Shown here: piece after piece, positions 25,372-34,037 of the stretch
Layout of the letters: each line of letters opens with the position of its first letter
Position numbering within the stretch: position 1 is the first letter of the stretch
From: Bacteroidales bacterium UBA6267
Lineage (GTDB): Bacteria; Bacteroidota; Bacteroidia; Bacteroidales; UBA1556
Reading direction: 5' to 3'
Length of the DNA stretch: 64,000 nucleotides
Assembly (NCBI GenBank): GCA_002440745.1
Contig: DJVB01000006.1
Location: forward strand, 1-64,000
Translations under genes and position numbers: made by a program
The notes under the pieces: generated by a model
Seen by the model: the letters and a program-made list of their open reading frames with translations, nothing else
Databases searched by the model: none
What the model was told of the DNA's origin: nothing

Positions 25372-26988
25372 ATGCAAAAATTAGTTTTATTAGGTGATGA
25401 AGCGATTGCTCAGGGAGCTATAGATGCCGGATTAACTGCCATTTATGCTTACCCGGGAACGCCTTCAACCGAGATTACCGAGTACGCAATCCGATCGAAA
25501 GAAGCTCGCAACGGACAAATTACAGCTCAATGGACTGCCAATGAAAAAACTGCTTTAGAGGCAGCAATAGGGGTGAGTTACGCAGGAAAACGGGCAATGG
25601 CCTGTATGAAACACGTAGGATTGAATGTGGCCGCCGACCCTTTTATGAATTCCGCTATTACCGGAGTAAATGGCGGTTTGGTTATCGTTTCGGCAGATGA
25701 CCCATCCATGCACAGTTCGCAAAATGAGCAAGATTCGCGCTTTTTTGGAAAATTTGCACAAATGCCTGTTTTAGAGCCTGTTAATCAACAAGAGGCTTAC
25801 GACATGATGGCTTATGCCTTCGATTTGTCCGAAAGGTTAAATATTCCTGTGTTGATGAGAATCACCACTCGTTTGGCTCATAGTAGGGCTGGTGTTCAAT
25901 GTGTTAGTGAAAAACGGCAGCAAAATAGTTTCGGATTACCAAAAGACTCTCGTCAATTTGTTTTGCTTCCCTCAATCGCTCGCCGCAACTACAAAATGTT
26001 GTTGAATAATTGGCCTTTGATTGAACAGGAATCTGAAATTTCGGGATTCAACGAGTATATCGATGGAACGGATAAAAGCCTTGGCATCATTGCCACCGGT
26101 ATTGCTTTTAACTACCTAATGGAGAATTTTGAGAATCGTGTGATTCCTTTCCCTGTTGTGCGTATTTCACAATACCCTGAACCAACCGAAATGATTCGTA
26201 AATTATACGATTCGGTTGACAAGATTTTGATTCTTGAGGAAGGTTATCCCATGATTGAAGATCGCTTGAAGGGAACACTTAATACCGGAAAAACCATTCA
26301 TGGACGTTTGGATGGAACTATTAGCCGTGATGGAGAATTGAACCCAACTATCATTGCGAAAGCGTTGAACAAACATATCCCTGAAACTTTGCCTCCTTCT
26401 GACGTGGTGGTTAGTCGTCCGCCTGCACTTTGTGCCGGTTGTCCTCATATCGACAGTTATAACGCACTTAATGAGGCACTTGCCGAAGCGGGTCAAGGTC
26501 ATGTGTTGGCAGATATCGGTTGCTATACTCTTGGAGCTTTAGAGCCGTTTATGGCGGTGAATAGCTGCGTTGATATGGGTGCTTCTATTACAATGGCCAA
26601 AGGCGCTGCTGACGCCGGTTTGCATCCTGCTGTGGCAGTGATTGGCGATTCTACTTTTACTCATAGCGGAATGACCGGACTGCTTGATGCAATCATTCAT
26701 CAAACTCCTATTACCGTGGTGATTCTGGATAATGGCACAACCGGTATGACTGGTGGACAACCTTCGGAAGCTACCGGCCGCTTGGAAGATATTTGCCTTG
26801 GTTTAGGTGTGGAAAAAGACCATATTCATGTGCTTAATCCAATCAAGAAATATCATGATGAAAATGTTGCGATTATCAAAAAAGAATTTGATTATCAAGG
26901 AGTTTCAGTGATTATTCCACGCCGTGAGTGTATCGTTACTTTAAATGCAAGGTTGCGTCATATCAAAGCTCAAAAGGCTAAGTCGTAA
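25372..26988 (+). CDS. iorA: Indolepyruvate:ferredoxin oxidoreductase alpha subunit, short form
   Basis: 538 residues. Oxidises aryl 2-oxo acids (indolepyruvate, phenylpyruvate) to acyl-CoA with ferredoxin reduction, using thiamine diphosphate. Seen: N-terminal pyrimidine-binding domain (AIYAYPGTPSTEI, AACMKHVG-type segment MACMKHVGLNVAADP), a middle transketolase-C-like domain (about 230-330), LCAGCPH near residue 355, and the ThDP/Mg motif GDSTFTHSGMTGLLDA followed by DNGTTGMTGGQ. The protein stops after IIPRREC, without the C-terminal 2[4Fe-4S] ferredoxin module found in the ~600-residue archaeal type, so electrons must leave by another route. iorB follows 77 bases downstream. Confidence 0.92.
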   Translation: MQKLVLLGDEAIAQGAIDAGLTAIYAYPGTPSTEITEYAIRSKEARNGQITAQWTANEKTALEAAIGVSYAGKRAMACMKHVGLNVAADPFMNSAITGVNGGLVIVSADDPSMHSSQNEQDSRFFGKFAQMPVLEPVNQQEAYDMMAYAFDLSERLNIPVLMRITTRLAHSRAGVQCVSEKRQQNSFGLPKDSRQFVLLPSIARRNYKMLLNNWPLIEQESEISGFNEYIDGTDKSLGIIATGIAFNYLMENFENRVIPFPVVRISQYPEPTEMIRKLYDSVDKILILEEGYPMIEDRLKGTLNTGKTIHGRLDGTISRDGELNPTIIAKALNKHIPETLPPSDVVVSRPPALCAGCPHIDSYNALNEALAEAGQGHVLADIGCYTLGALEPFMAVNSCVDMGASITMAKGAADAGLHPAVAVIGDSTFTHSGMTGLLDAIIHQTPITVVILDNGTTGMTGGQPSEATGRLEDICLGLGVEKDHIHVLNPIKKYHDENVAIIKKEFDYQGVSVIIPRRECIVTLNARLRHIKAQKAKS

Positions 26989-27065
26989 TATTCAATTAAA
27001 TAAATTAATACTGGAAAGTTTGACGTTAAGGCTGATTTTCCATCAGACAAAATAAATTTTAAGTT

Positions 27066-27656
27066 ATGAAAACTGATATTATTCTGGGAGGCGTTGGTGG
27101 ACAGGGAATTCTGTCGATTTCGGCTATAATTGGAACAGCCGCTGTTGAAAAGGGCCTCTATGTAAAACAAGCCGAAGTGCATGGTATGAGCCAAAGGGGA
27201 GGGGATGTGATGTCGAATCTGCGCCTTTCTTCTGAAATTATTTATTCCGATTTAATCCCTAAAGGACAAGTAGATATCATTATCGGTGTGGAACCTATGG
27301 AAGCTTTGCGCCATAAAGCAATGCTTAACCCTGAAGGTTGGTTAGTGACTAATTCCACGCCTTTTATCAACATTACCAACTATCCCGAATTGGAGGATGT
27401 TTATGCAGAAGTGCGAAAAATTAAGAATCATATTTTGATTGATGCAGATGCCATCGCTAAACAAGTTGGTTCGGTACGAGCATCCAATGTGGTGATGTTA
27501 GGCGCTGCTGCTCCTTTTCTAAACATTCCTGAGGATGCTTTCTTTACTGCAATTCAGCGCATTTTTGGCTCCAAAGGTGAGGATGTGGTGCAGTTGAATA
27601 TTGACGCTTTTAAAGCCGGATTTGCTGAAGCACAAAAGGTTATCGAATCAAAATAA
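27066..27656 (+). CDS. iorB: Indolepyruvate oxidoreductase beta subunit
   Basis: 196 residues. Pyruvate/ketoisovalerate oxidoreductase gamma-type fold: GGVGGQGILSISAIIG near the N-terminus, then VKQAEVHGMSQRGGDVMS (signature of the family), IGVEPMEALR and a C-terminal helical end. Partner of iorA in anaerobic aromatic amino-acid catabolism. The last codons and the terminator downstream belong to an 86-bp repeat that recurs at the end of hsdS, so this 3' end marks the left boundary of the restriction island. Confidence 0.92.
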   Translation: MKTDIILGGVGGQGILSISAIIGTAAVEKGLYVKQAEVHGMSQRGGDVMSNLRLSSEIIYSDLIPKGQVDIIIGVEPMEALRHKAMLNPEGWLVTNSTPFINITNYPELEDVYAEVRKIKNHILIDADAIAKQVGSVRASNVVMLGAAAPFLNIPEDAFFTAIQRIFGSKGEDVVQLNIDAFKAGFAEAQKVIESK

Positions 27657-27731
27657 GTCATTTCAAACGGTTTTTTCTTAAACCTGATAAATAGAAAAGA
27701 GGCTTCGCTGTTTTGTGAAGCCTCTTTTTTT
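27646..27731. repeat. 86-bp direct repeat, left copy, at iorB 3' end
   Basis: Starts inside the last codons of iorB (AATCAAAATAA), and includes the stop and the terminator hairpin. It matches 36524-36609 at 84 of 86 positions (TG versus CA is the only difference). The two copies bound the restriction island and look like duplicated insertion ends. Confidence 0.9.
27695..27728 (+). terminator. Terminator after iorB
   Basis: AAAAGAGGCTTC, ten-base loop, GAAGCCTCTTTT, continuing into a T run. The A/T-rich base of the stem could make it work in both directions. Confidence 0.85.
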
Positions 27732-27825
27732 ATCACAAGACTTAAGAGGTCATTTAGAATTCGTATAATCGGAGAAGAACTAAAAGATCATCCATTAGTT
27801 TTTTACTAAAATTAGAATCGTAATA

Positions 27826-27921
27826 TTAAAACAAGTAACCGATTGTGGTTAATAATCCCAAATGAAATTTTCTGAAATAATCTTGCGAGTAAACCTTATA
27901 ATATTCATTGTTTATCTCTTT
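27826..27921 (-). pseudogene. C-terminal remnant of an outer-membrane beta-barrel gene
   Basis: A 31-codon open stretch on the minus strand without start codon, ending RKFHLGLLTTIGYLF-stop. The aromatic-terminated strand is typical of outer-membrane barrels. A related remnant (RRAYFGFINTIGYLF) sits beyond the right repeat copy at 36625-36714. Too short for a firm assignment. Confidence 0.35.
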
Positions 27922-28042
27922 TTATATATTTGCAACTCAATTTTGTCAAACTTATTGGGGAGTGCCCTAAAATCAAGAGGGTTAATGGGATGATTTATAA
28001 GATTGGTGCTATTGAAAAAAATAAATTGAAATAATAATTTTC

Positions 28043-28050
28043 TATCTTTG
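28043..28050 (+). promoter_or_regulatory. Possible -7 box (TATCTTTG) for the restriction operon
   Basis: Exact TAnnTTTG match 24 bases before the hsdR ATG. No convincing -33 element at standard spacing. Confidence 0.45.
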
Positions 28051-28073
28051 CTGCCAATAAAACCTCGGGAACT

Positions 28074-30455
28074 ATGAACTCAAAACTATCTGAAAGAGAT
28101 GTTTGTACTAAATTTATCACTCCGGCTATTGTAAAAGCCGGATGGGATATCAATATTCAGGTCAGAGAGGAAGTGACTTTTACTGATGGAAGAATCTATG
28201 TTAAAGGACGCTTAACGGGTAGGGGAAAAAGAAAAAGGGCAGATTATATCCTGTACCATAAACCCAATATTCCCATTGCAATTATCGAGGCTAAAGACAA
28301 TCATCATGCGGTGAGTGCCGGAATGCAGCAGGCTTTGGAATATGCTCGAATATTGGATATTCCTTCAGTATTTAGTTCCAATGGAAAGGGTTTTATTTTC
28401 CATGATTGCACCATTGAAGATGGACAGATAGAGAAAGAATTAAGCATGGATCAATTTCCTTCACCAGCGGAATTGTGGCAGAAATATAAGACATACAAGA
28501 ATATTGACCAAGCTGAGTTGGATAGCATTATTTCCCATGACTATTACATGGATGCATCAGGGCGCTCACCTCGCTACTATCAGCAAATTGCCATAAATCG
28601 CACGGTAGAAGCCATTGCCAAAGGCCAAAACCGGATTATTTTGGTGATGGCAACCGGAACCGGAAAGACTTATACAGCCTTTCAAATCATTTATCGCTTG
28701 TGGAAAAGTGGAGCAAAGAAACGTATTCTGTTTTTGGCTGATAGAAATGCATTAATCGACCAGACCCGAAGGGGTGATTTCAAGCACTTTAAAGATAAAA
28801 TGACGGTGGTAAAGCATCGGATGATTGACAAAAGCTACGAGGTGTATTTGGCCTTATATCAGGGCTTGAGTGGTGCTGATGAACATGCCAATGCCTACAA
28901 ACAATTTTCGCCTGAATTTTTTGATCTGATTGTAATTGATGAGTGTCATAGAGGAAGTGCTAAGGAGGACAGTGCATGGCGCGATATTCTGAATTATTTC
29001 AGTAAAGCCACGCATGTGGGTTTAACGGCAACCCCTAAAGAAACTAAGGAAGTATCTAACATCGAGTACTTTGGGGAGCCTCTTTATACCTATTCTTTGA
29101 AGCAGGGCATTGAGGATGGATTTTTAGCTCCTTATCGCGTTTTGCGGGTAAACCTAAATATTGATGTGGATGGTTGGCGACCGGAGCAAGGCAAGAAAGA
29201 TAAAAAGGATTTTGAGGTTGAGGATCGCGTGTATAACCGAAAAGACTTTGACCGAACACTAATTATTGATGAACGTACTCAAACGGTTGCCAATAAACTC
29301 ACTGAATTTCTGAAAGGCTACGACCGCTTTGCTAAAACCATTGTGTTTTGCAGAGATATTGAACATGCCGAACGTATGCGCAGGGCTTTGATTAATGTAA
29401 ACTCGGATTTGTATCAGGAAAATGAAAAATACATCATGCAGATTACCGGTGATAATCTGGAAGGAAAATTAGAATTGGACAACTTCATTAATCCTGAAGA
29501 AACGTATCCTGTAATTGCAACAACCTCTGAACTAATGACTACGGGAGTAGATGCTCAAACCTGCAAAGTGATTGTATTGGATTCGGAAATAAAATCCATG
29601 ACCAAGTTTAAACAAATCATTGGTCGAGGAACGCGTATTAATGAAGAATTTGGGAAAAAGTACTTCAATATTTTAGACTTTAGAAATGTGACCGATCTCT
29701 TTGCAGATAAGGATTTTGATGGAGACCCCATTCGTATTAAGCCACTGAGTGAGGAGGATGATTTAAGCGGAATTATTGATGAGGAAGAACAGGATGGTGA
29801 TATATTAACAGATGATTGTTGGGATGAGGTTGAAATCGATGAACCACCCATTATTGAGCCTCCCATACCTCCACCACCTCCGCCACCAAGAGAAAAAATC
29901 TATGTAAATGGTGTTGATGTATCAGTGCTGATGGCGCGTGAGGTTTATTTCGATTCCTACGGAAAACCTATTACTAAAAGTTTAAAGGATTACACTAAAG
30001 ATATTGTAAAGTCAAGATATGCCAGTTTGGACGATTTCCTAAACCTGTGGAATCATGCGGATAGAAAAGCAGCATTAATTGCAGAGTTGGAAGCAGAAGG
30101 ATTATTGGTGGAAGCCTTGCGCGATGCTGTAAACCGTCAGTGCGATTTGTTCGATTTAATTTGTCATATAGCCTACGATCAGCCACCGCTCACACGCAAG
30201 GAACGAGCAAATAATGTGAAGAAAAGGAACTATTTTGCCAAATATGGCGAAAAAGCCCGTAATATTTTAGAAGCACTCTTAGACAAATATGCCGACGAGG
30301 GTTTGGAAGACTTAGAAAACATTAATGTGCTTAAAGTTAAGCCCCTCACGGATTTAGGCTCACCTTGGGAATTAGTCAACGCCTTTGGTAATAAAAAGAA
30401 ATACCAAGAAGCTATAAAGGAATTAGAGAATGAACTATATAAAACTGGAGCGTGA
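28074..30455 (+). CDS. hsdR: Type I restriction enzyme R subunit
   Basis: 793 residues. Translocase/endonuclease of a type I restriction system. N-terminal nuclease domain with a PD-(D/E)xK pattern (Asp57 in RADYIL, then IIEAK ending at Lys74). SF2 helicase core: Walker A ATGTGKT (193-199), DECH (289-292), GLTATP (316-321), and motif VI IGRGTRI around 518. A proline linker (PPIPPPPPPP) near 600 leads to an EcoEI_R_C-like C-terminal domain. It is the first gene of a six-gene operon and overlaps the next gene by four bases. Its base composition is higher in G+C than the two genes that follow. Confidence 0.95.
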   Translation: MNSKLSERDVCTKFITPAIVKAGWDINIQVREEVTFTDGRIYVKGRLTGRGKRKRADYILYHKPNIPIAIIEAKDNHHAVSAGMQQALEYARILDIPSVFSSNGKGFIFHDCTIEDGQIEKELSMDQFPSPAELWQKYKTYKNIDQAELDSIISHDYYMDASGRSPRYYQQIAINRTVEAIAKGQNRIILVMATGTGKTYTAFQIIYRLWKSGAKKRILFLADRNALIDQTRRGDFKHFKDKMTVVKHRMIDKSYEVYLALYQGLSGADEHANAYKQFSPEFFDLIVIDECHRGSAKEDSAWRDILNYFSKATHVGLTATPKETKEVSNIEYFGEPLYTYSLKQGIEDGFLAPYRVLRVNLNIDVDGWRPEQGKKDKKDFEVEDRVYNRKDFDRTLIIDERTQTVANKLTEFLKGYDRFAKTIVFCRDIEHAERMRRALINVNSDLYQENEKYIMQITGDNLEGKLELDNFINPEETYPVIATTSELMTTGVDAQTCKVIVLDSEIKSMTKFKQIIGRGTRINEEFGKKYFNILDFRNVTDLFADKDFDGDPIRIKPLSEEDDLSGIIDEEEQDGDILTDDCWDEVEIDEPPIIEPPIPPPPPPPREKIYVNGVDVSVLMAREVYFDSYGKPITKSLKDYTKDIVKSRYASLDDFLNLWNHADRKAALIAELEAEGLLVEALRDAVNRQCDLFDLICHIAYDQPPLTRKERANNVKKRNYFAKYGEKARNILEALLDKYADEGLEDLENINVLKVKPLTDLGSPWELVNAFGNKKKYQEAIKELENELYKTGA

Positions 30456-31036
30456 TGAATAAATTTTTAAAAGATTTACGATCTGCTTTTGATAAAGTTG
30501 ATAAATCTTACTATAGTTCAATGGCTTTCACTGGGGAAAGTGAAAATACTGAGAATGAAGAAAAAAAAGAATACACTCAATTTGTTGAAAGAGTTTTTGC
30601 CTACGAATTATACCATCAATATAGGTTAATCATTAAAAAATGTGATGATAACCGTTACACTGAAAACGAATTAAAATTAAATGCGGAGATTACTAAAAAT
30701 GGATTTGAGCATACTAAAATAGGAAAAGCTCGAATCTTTCCAGATATGGTTTTGCATAAAAATCAAACTAACAATGATATTAACAATCAAGTTTTATTTA
30801 TAGAAATTAAAGTTCAGGAAAACTGTTCGTTTGATGATGATATTAAAAAAATGATAGTTGCTTTATCAGACCGATTAAACTACCAAAACGCAGTTCTGAT
30901 TTCTATTAATCATAATAATGCAATTCAAAAAGTAAAGGAATTTAATAGGTTGACAAAGATTGATGCAAATCTACTACAAAAGTTATGGCTCTTTACTGAG
31001 AAAGATTCTCTAAATTTTAAACAAATACTTGAATAA
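30452..31036 (+). CDS. Small PD-(D/E)xK nuclease-like protein in restriction operon
   Basis: 194 residues, no signal or membrane segment. A conserved-looking acidic/aromatic helix (about 43-58, QFVERVFAYELYHQYR) precedes IFPDMVLH (Asp98) and LFIEIKV (Glu118, Lys120). This order and spacing fit a PD-(D/E)xK nuclease core, with Glu46 or Glu52 as a possible helix acid. Start codon overlaps the hsdR stop (ATGA), so it is translationally coupled to hsdR. It is distinctly more AT-rich than hsdR and hsdM, suggesting later insertion together with the next gene. I do not recognise a named family; the nuclease role is a motif-based inference. Confidence 0.6.
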   Translation: MMNKFLKDLRSAFDKVDKSYYSSMAFTGESENTENEEKKEYTQFVERVFAYELYHQYRLIIKKCDDNRYTENELKLNAEITKNGFEHTKIGKARIFPDMVLHKNQTNNDINNQVLFIEIKVQENCSFDDDIKKMIVALSDRLNYQNAVLISINHNNAIQKVKEFNRLTKIDANLLQKLWLFTEKDSLNFKQILE

Positions 31037-31041
31037 AAATC

Positions 31042-32598
31042 TTGAAACTCCCAGAATACATATCGCTTAAAGAAAAAGAAGATTTTTTTGAGGTCATCAA
31101 TATTGATGCACCGGAGCAATTTGAGGAAGTATTTATGGAATACAGCTCATTGAGTAATCACAATTTCATTTTTAGGGGAGTAAATAATGCGTCCTTTAAA
31201 CTTTTAAATTCTGCACAAAGGGAATGGATTAGTAAAGACCTTGATAGAAATGACTATACATATTTTCAATATATTGTTAATATAATAAAAAGCACTAAGA
31301 ATGAACAAGATGGTGTGATTTATAAGTATTTAAGTGCATTTAATGAAAAAGTGACTGATTTATCCGTACTAAGCTATATTCAGCATTTTGGAGCTCCTTC
31401 CCCTTTTTTAGACTTTACATATAGTTTTGAAAAAGCTTTGTTTTTTGCAATGCATAAGGCTAATGATTTGGATATTAGCAAGAAGAATGAGTTACATGAT
31501 TATGTTTCTCTTTATATTATTAATTTAGAGAATAATGCCATAGTTAAAAGCGTTCTTAACACAGATAATTTTTCTAAAAACAGGAAAATTGATAATAACT
31601 ACTCTCCATTTCGAACATTTGAAGATATTATCAAAAAGGAGTATTTAAAAATTAGCGAAACTCCAAAAGGAAATTTAGCTAAAATGTTTGATTATAATAT
31701 ACTGCTTATTCCTGGATATATTAAAGGAGGATATCAAACAAATTTTCCAGAGCCACTCGATGGATCCTCACATTGGAATCATCAGAATTTGAGAGTTATA
31801 AATCAAGAAGGTCTGTTCGTCTTTAATTCATCTCAGGATTCTTCACTTGAGGAAGTTTATAAATCAGCAATGCATAGTGACTATCCTATTATCTGCCTTA
31901 ATATTCATAAATCTCTTTTTCATTTGAGAGAACGTGAATTAAAAAATGAAACATTAATTCCAATTGACGAAAAGTATATTTATCCGAATGAAGAAGAAAT
32001 AGTTGAAGGAGCTTATATGAATATATTAAAGGAATATGGAAATAATTCTTTTGACTTACTTAACGATTTTAGGGAGTATAAAAAGCAACATTTTAAACTA
32101 TATAATATGGCTGAAAATATGCTTAAAAAGAATATTCAATTTGAAATTTTTCGTTTCAAAATTTCTGATCTTGATAAAATCAAATTGGATCAATTTAATA
32201 ATCTTAAAAATGTGATTTATTATTTTGTTTTTTCTACCCACAATCAAGAATTAATAGGAAAGGTGATTAATTCACTTCAAATGTCTAAAGATAGAAGGAT
32301 AATTAAATTTCCGAAAATTAATAACAATAGCACTTTTGGAAATTATCGAAATCTTTATGTAGGTAAATCTGAAAAACCTTTTATAGAAAGGCTGAAACAA
32401 CATTTTAGTGGCGCAGGAGCAAAAATATGGTCATTGCATTTGGGTGCTTGGAAAGAGATTATCAAAGAGGATATTGAATTGGAGCTGTATTACTATTCTT
32501 TTGGTGATTTAAAACCGGAGGAAAAACCTCTATTAGAATATATAGAATCATCTCTTCATTATAAATTAAAACCTATATTAGGAAGAAAAGGACATTAA
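31042..32598 (+). CDS. FRG-domain protein with C-terminal GIY-YIG-like nuclease
   Basis: 518 residues from TTG 31042, five bases after the preceding stop. N-terminal FRG domain: IFRGVNNASFKLLNSAQR (43-60), SYIQHFGAPSPFLDFTYSFE (111-130) and ALFFA (132-136), corresponding to the family's FRG, QH.G..T.LLDWT and A..FA motifs. A middle region of ~280 residues is unassigned. C-terminal ~110 residues look like a GIY-YIG nuclease: an IYYF strand, then NLYVGKS (437-443), RLKQH (450-454), Glu499/Glu502 and LKPILGRKG. FRG proteins are known from defence islands; fusion to this nuclease within an hsdRMS operon is unusual. Strongly AT-rich. hsdM starts two bases after its stop. Confidence 0.7.
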   Translation: MKLPEYISLKEKEDFFEVINIDAPEQFEEVFMEYSSLSNHNFIFRGVNNASFKLLNSAQREWISKDLDRNDYTYFQYIVNIIKSTKNEQDGVIYKYLSAFNEKVTDLSVLSYIQHFGAPSPFLDFTYSFEKALFFAMHKANDLDISKKNELHDYVSLYIINLENNAIVKSVLNTDNFSKNRKIDNNYSPFRTFEDIIKKEYLKISETPKGNLAKMFDYNILLIPGYIKGGYQTNFPEPLDGSSHWNHQNLRVINQEGLFVFNSSQDSSLEEVYKSAMHSDYPIICLNIHKSLFHLRERELKNETLIPIDEKYIYPNEEEIVEGAYMNILKEYGNNSFDLLNDFREYKKQHFKLYNMAENMLKKNIQFEIFRFKISDLDKIKLDQFNNLKNVIYYFVFSTHNQELIGKVINSLQMSKDRRIIKFPKINNNSTFGNYRNLYVGKSEKPFIERLKQHFSGAGAKIWSLHLGAWKEIIKEDIELELYYYSFGDLKPEEKPLLEYIESSLHYKLKPILGRKGH

Positions 32599-32600
32599 AT

Positions 32601-34037
32601 ATGACAAACCTAAAAGGATTACTCGATAGCATCCGCAAGATTATGTGGCAGGACACCGGCTTAAATGGTGATGCACAGCGCATTGAACAGTTGGCATGGA
32701 TGCTCTTTTTTAAGATATTTTCGGACAAGGACAAGGAGTTGGAACTTTTGGATGATAACTATGAAAGCCCGATTCCTGAGCAATTTCATTGGGACAAATG
32801 GGCCGGAGACGATGAAGGCATGACCGGTGATGATTTGCAGGTATTTGTGGATCGTGACCTTTTTCAAGCCATGCGCAATATTCCCGTTACAGCCTCAGAC
32901 GATGTGCGAAACAAACGTGCGATGATTGTCCGTGAGGTTTTTGAAGGGAATAACAATTACATGAAAAGCGGCATTAATATCCGCAAGGTGTTGAATAAAC
33001 TCAATGAGATTGACTTCAATATGGCCAAGGACAGGCATGCCTTTGGCGAAATTTATGAAAGCATTCTTAAAGACCTTCAAAGTGCCGGAAAAAGTGGAGA
33101 GTTTTATACCCCTCGTGCCATTACCAATTTTATTACCGATATCATAAATCCGGTTTTGGGTGAGAAAATTTTAGACCCAAGTTGCGGCACGGGCGGTTAC
33201 CTGACGGCTGCTATTGAGCATCTGAAAACACAAGCCAAAAATGTGGAGGAGCGCAAAAGCATTGCCGAGAATGTGGAAGGGTGGGAGTATAAACCGTTGC
33301 CTTATCTGCTGGCCACTACCAACCTTATTTTACATGATATTGAAGTGCCTAAAATTAAGTTTAGGGATAGTCTCGACCAGCCCTTGCATACCTACACCGA
33401 GAAACACCGTGTAAATGCCATTTTGGCCAATCCTCCCTTTGGTGGAATTGTAGCGAATAGCAATGAAGACAACTTCCCACAAAACTTCCGTACTAAGGAA
33501 TCTGCCGATTTGTTTTTAGTATTGATGATTCATCTTTTGAAAAAAGGAGGTCGTGCCGGTATTGTTTTGCCCGATGGCTCGCTTACGGGAGATGGTGTAA
33601 AGCAGCGAGTTAGGCAGAAATTATTGGAAGACTGCAACTTGCACACGATTATTCGTTTGCCTAATTCGGTTTTTCAACCTTATGCCACGGTGGCTACCAA
33701 CCTCTTGTTTTTTACCAAGGGCGAGCCCACTAAAGAGATTTGGTATTACGAGCACCGACTGCCCGAAGGCCAAAAAGCTTACAACAAGACGCGCCCCATT
33801 CAACTCAATGAGTTTGACCCCATAAAGAAATGGTGGATTAAACGCGAAGAATCGGACATTTGCTGGAAAGTGGATATAAAAACCATTGTTGAACGCAATT
33901 ACGATTTGGATATTAAAAATCCCAACAAACAAGAAGAAAGTATTGAATTTAGCAGTGCGCAACTCATAAATATGTTGGCTGAGAGTATGCATAAAAGCAC
34001 ACAGCTTTTAGATGAACTAAAAAAGGCAGTACAATGA
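32601..34037 (+). CDS. hsdM: Type I restriction-modification DNA methyltransferase subunit
   Basis: 478 residues. N-terminal HsdM_N helical domain (about 5-145), then an N6-adenine methyltransferase domain with the AdoMet motif LDPSCGTGGY (191-200) and catalytic motif NPPF (277-280). GEFYTPRAITNFITDI precedes motif I, as is standard in this family. Modifies the adenine in the sequence specified by HsdS and forms the M2S core of the complex. Overlaps the next gene by four bases. Its G+C content resembles hsdR rather than the inserted pair upstream. Confidence 0.95.
   Translation: MTNLKGLLDSIRKIMWQDTGLNGDAQRIEQLAWMLFFKIFSDKDKELELLDDNYESPIPEQFHWDKWAGDDEGMTGDDLQVFVDRDLFQAMRNIPVTASDDVRNKRAMIVREVFEGNNNYMKSGINIRKVLNKLNEIDFNMAKDRHAFGEIYESILKDLQSAGKSGEFYTPRAITNFITDIINPVLGEKILDPSCGTGGYLTAAIEHLKTQAKNVEERKSIAENVEGWEYKPLPYLLATTNLILHDIEVPKIKFRDSLDQPLHTYTEKHRVNAILANPPFGGIVANSNEDNFPQNFRTKESADLFLVLMIHLLKKGGRAGIVLPDGSLTGDGVKQRVRQKLLEDCNLHTIIRLPNSVFQPYATVATNLLFFTKGEPTKEIWYYEHRLPEGQKAYNKTRPIQLNEFDPIKKWWIKREESDICWKVDIKTIVERNYDLDIKNPNKQEESIEFSSAQLINMLAESMHKSTQLLDELKKAVQ

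Larger units (their letters stand above)
27732..28073. other. Intergenic region between left repeat and hsdR
   Basis: About 340 bases holding the barrel remnant on the minus strand and a TATCTTTG box just before hsdR. No intact gene seen. Confidence 0.5.
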
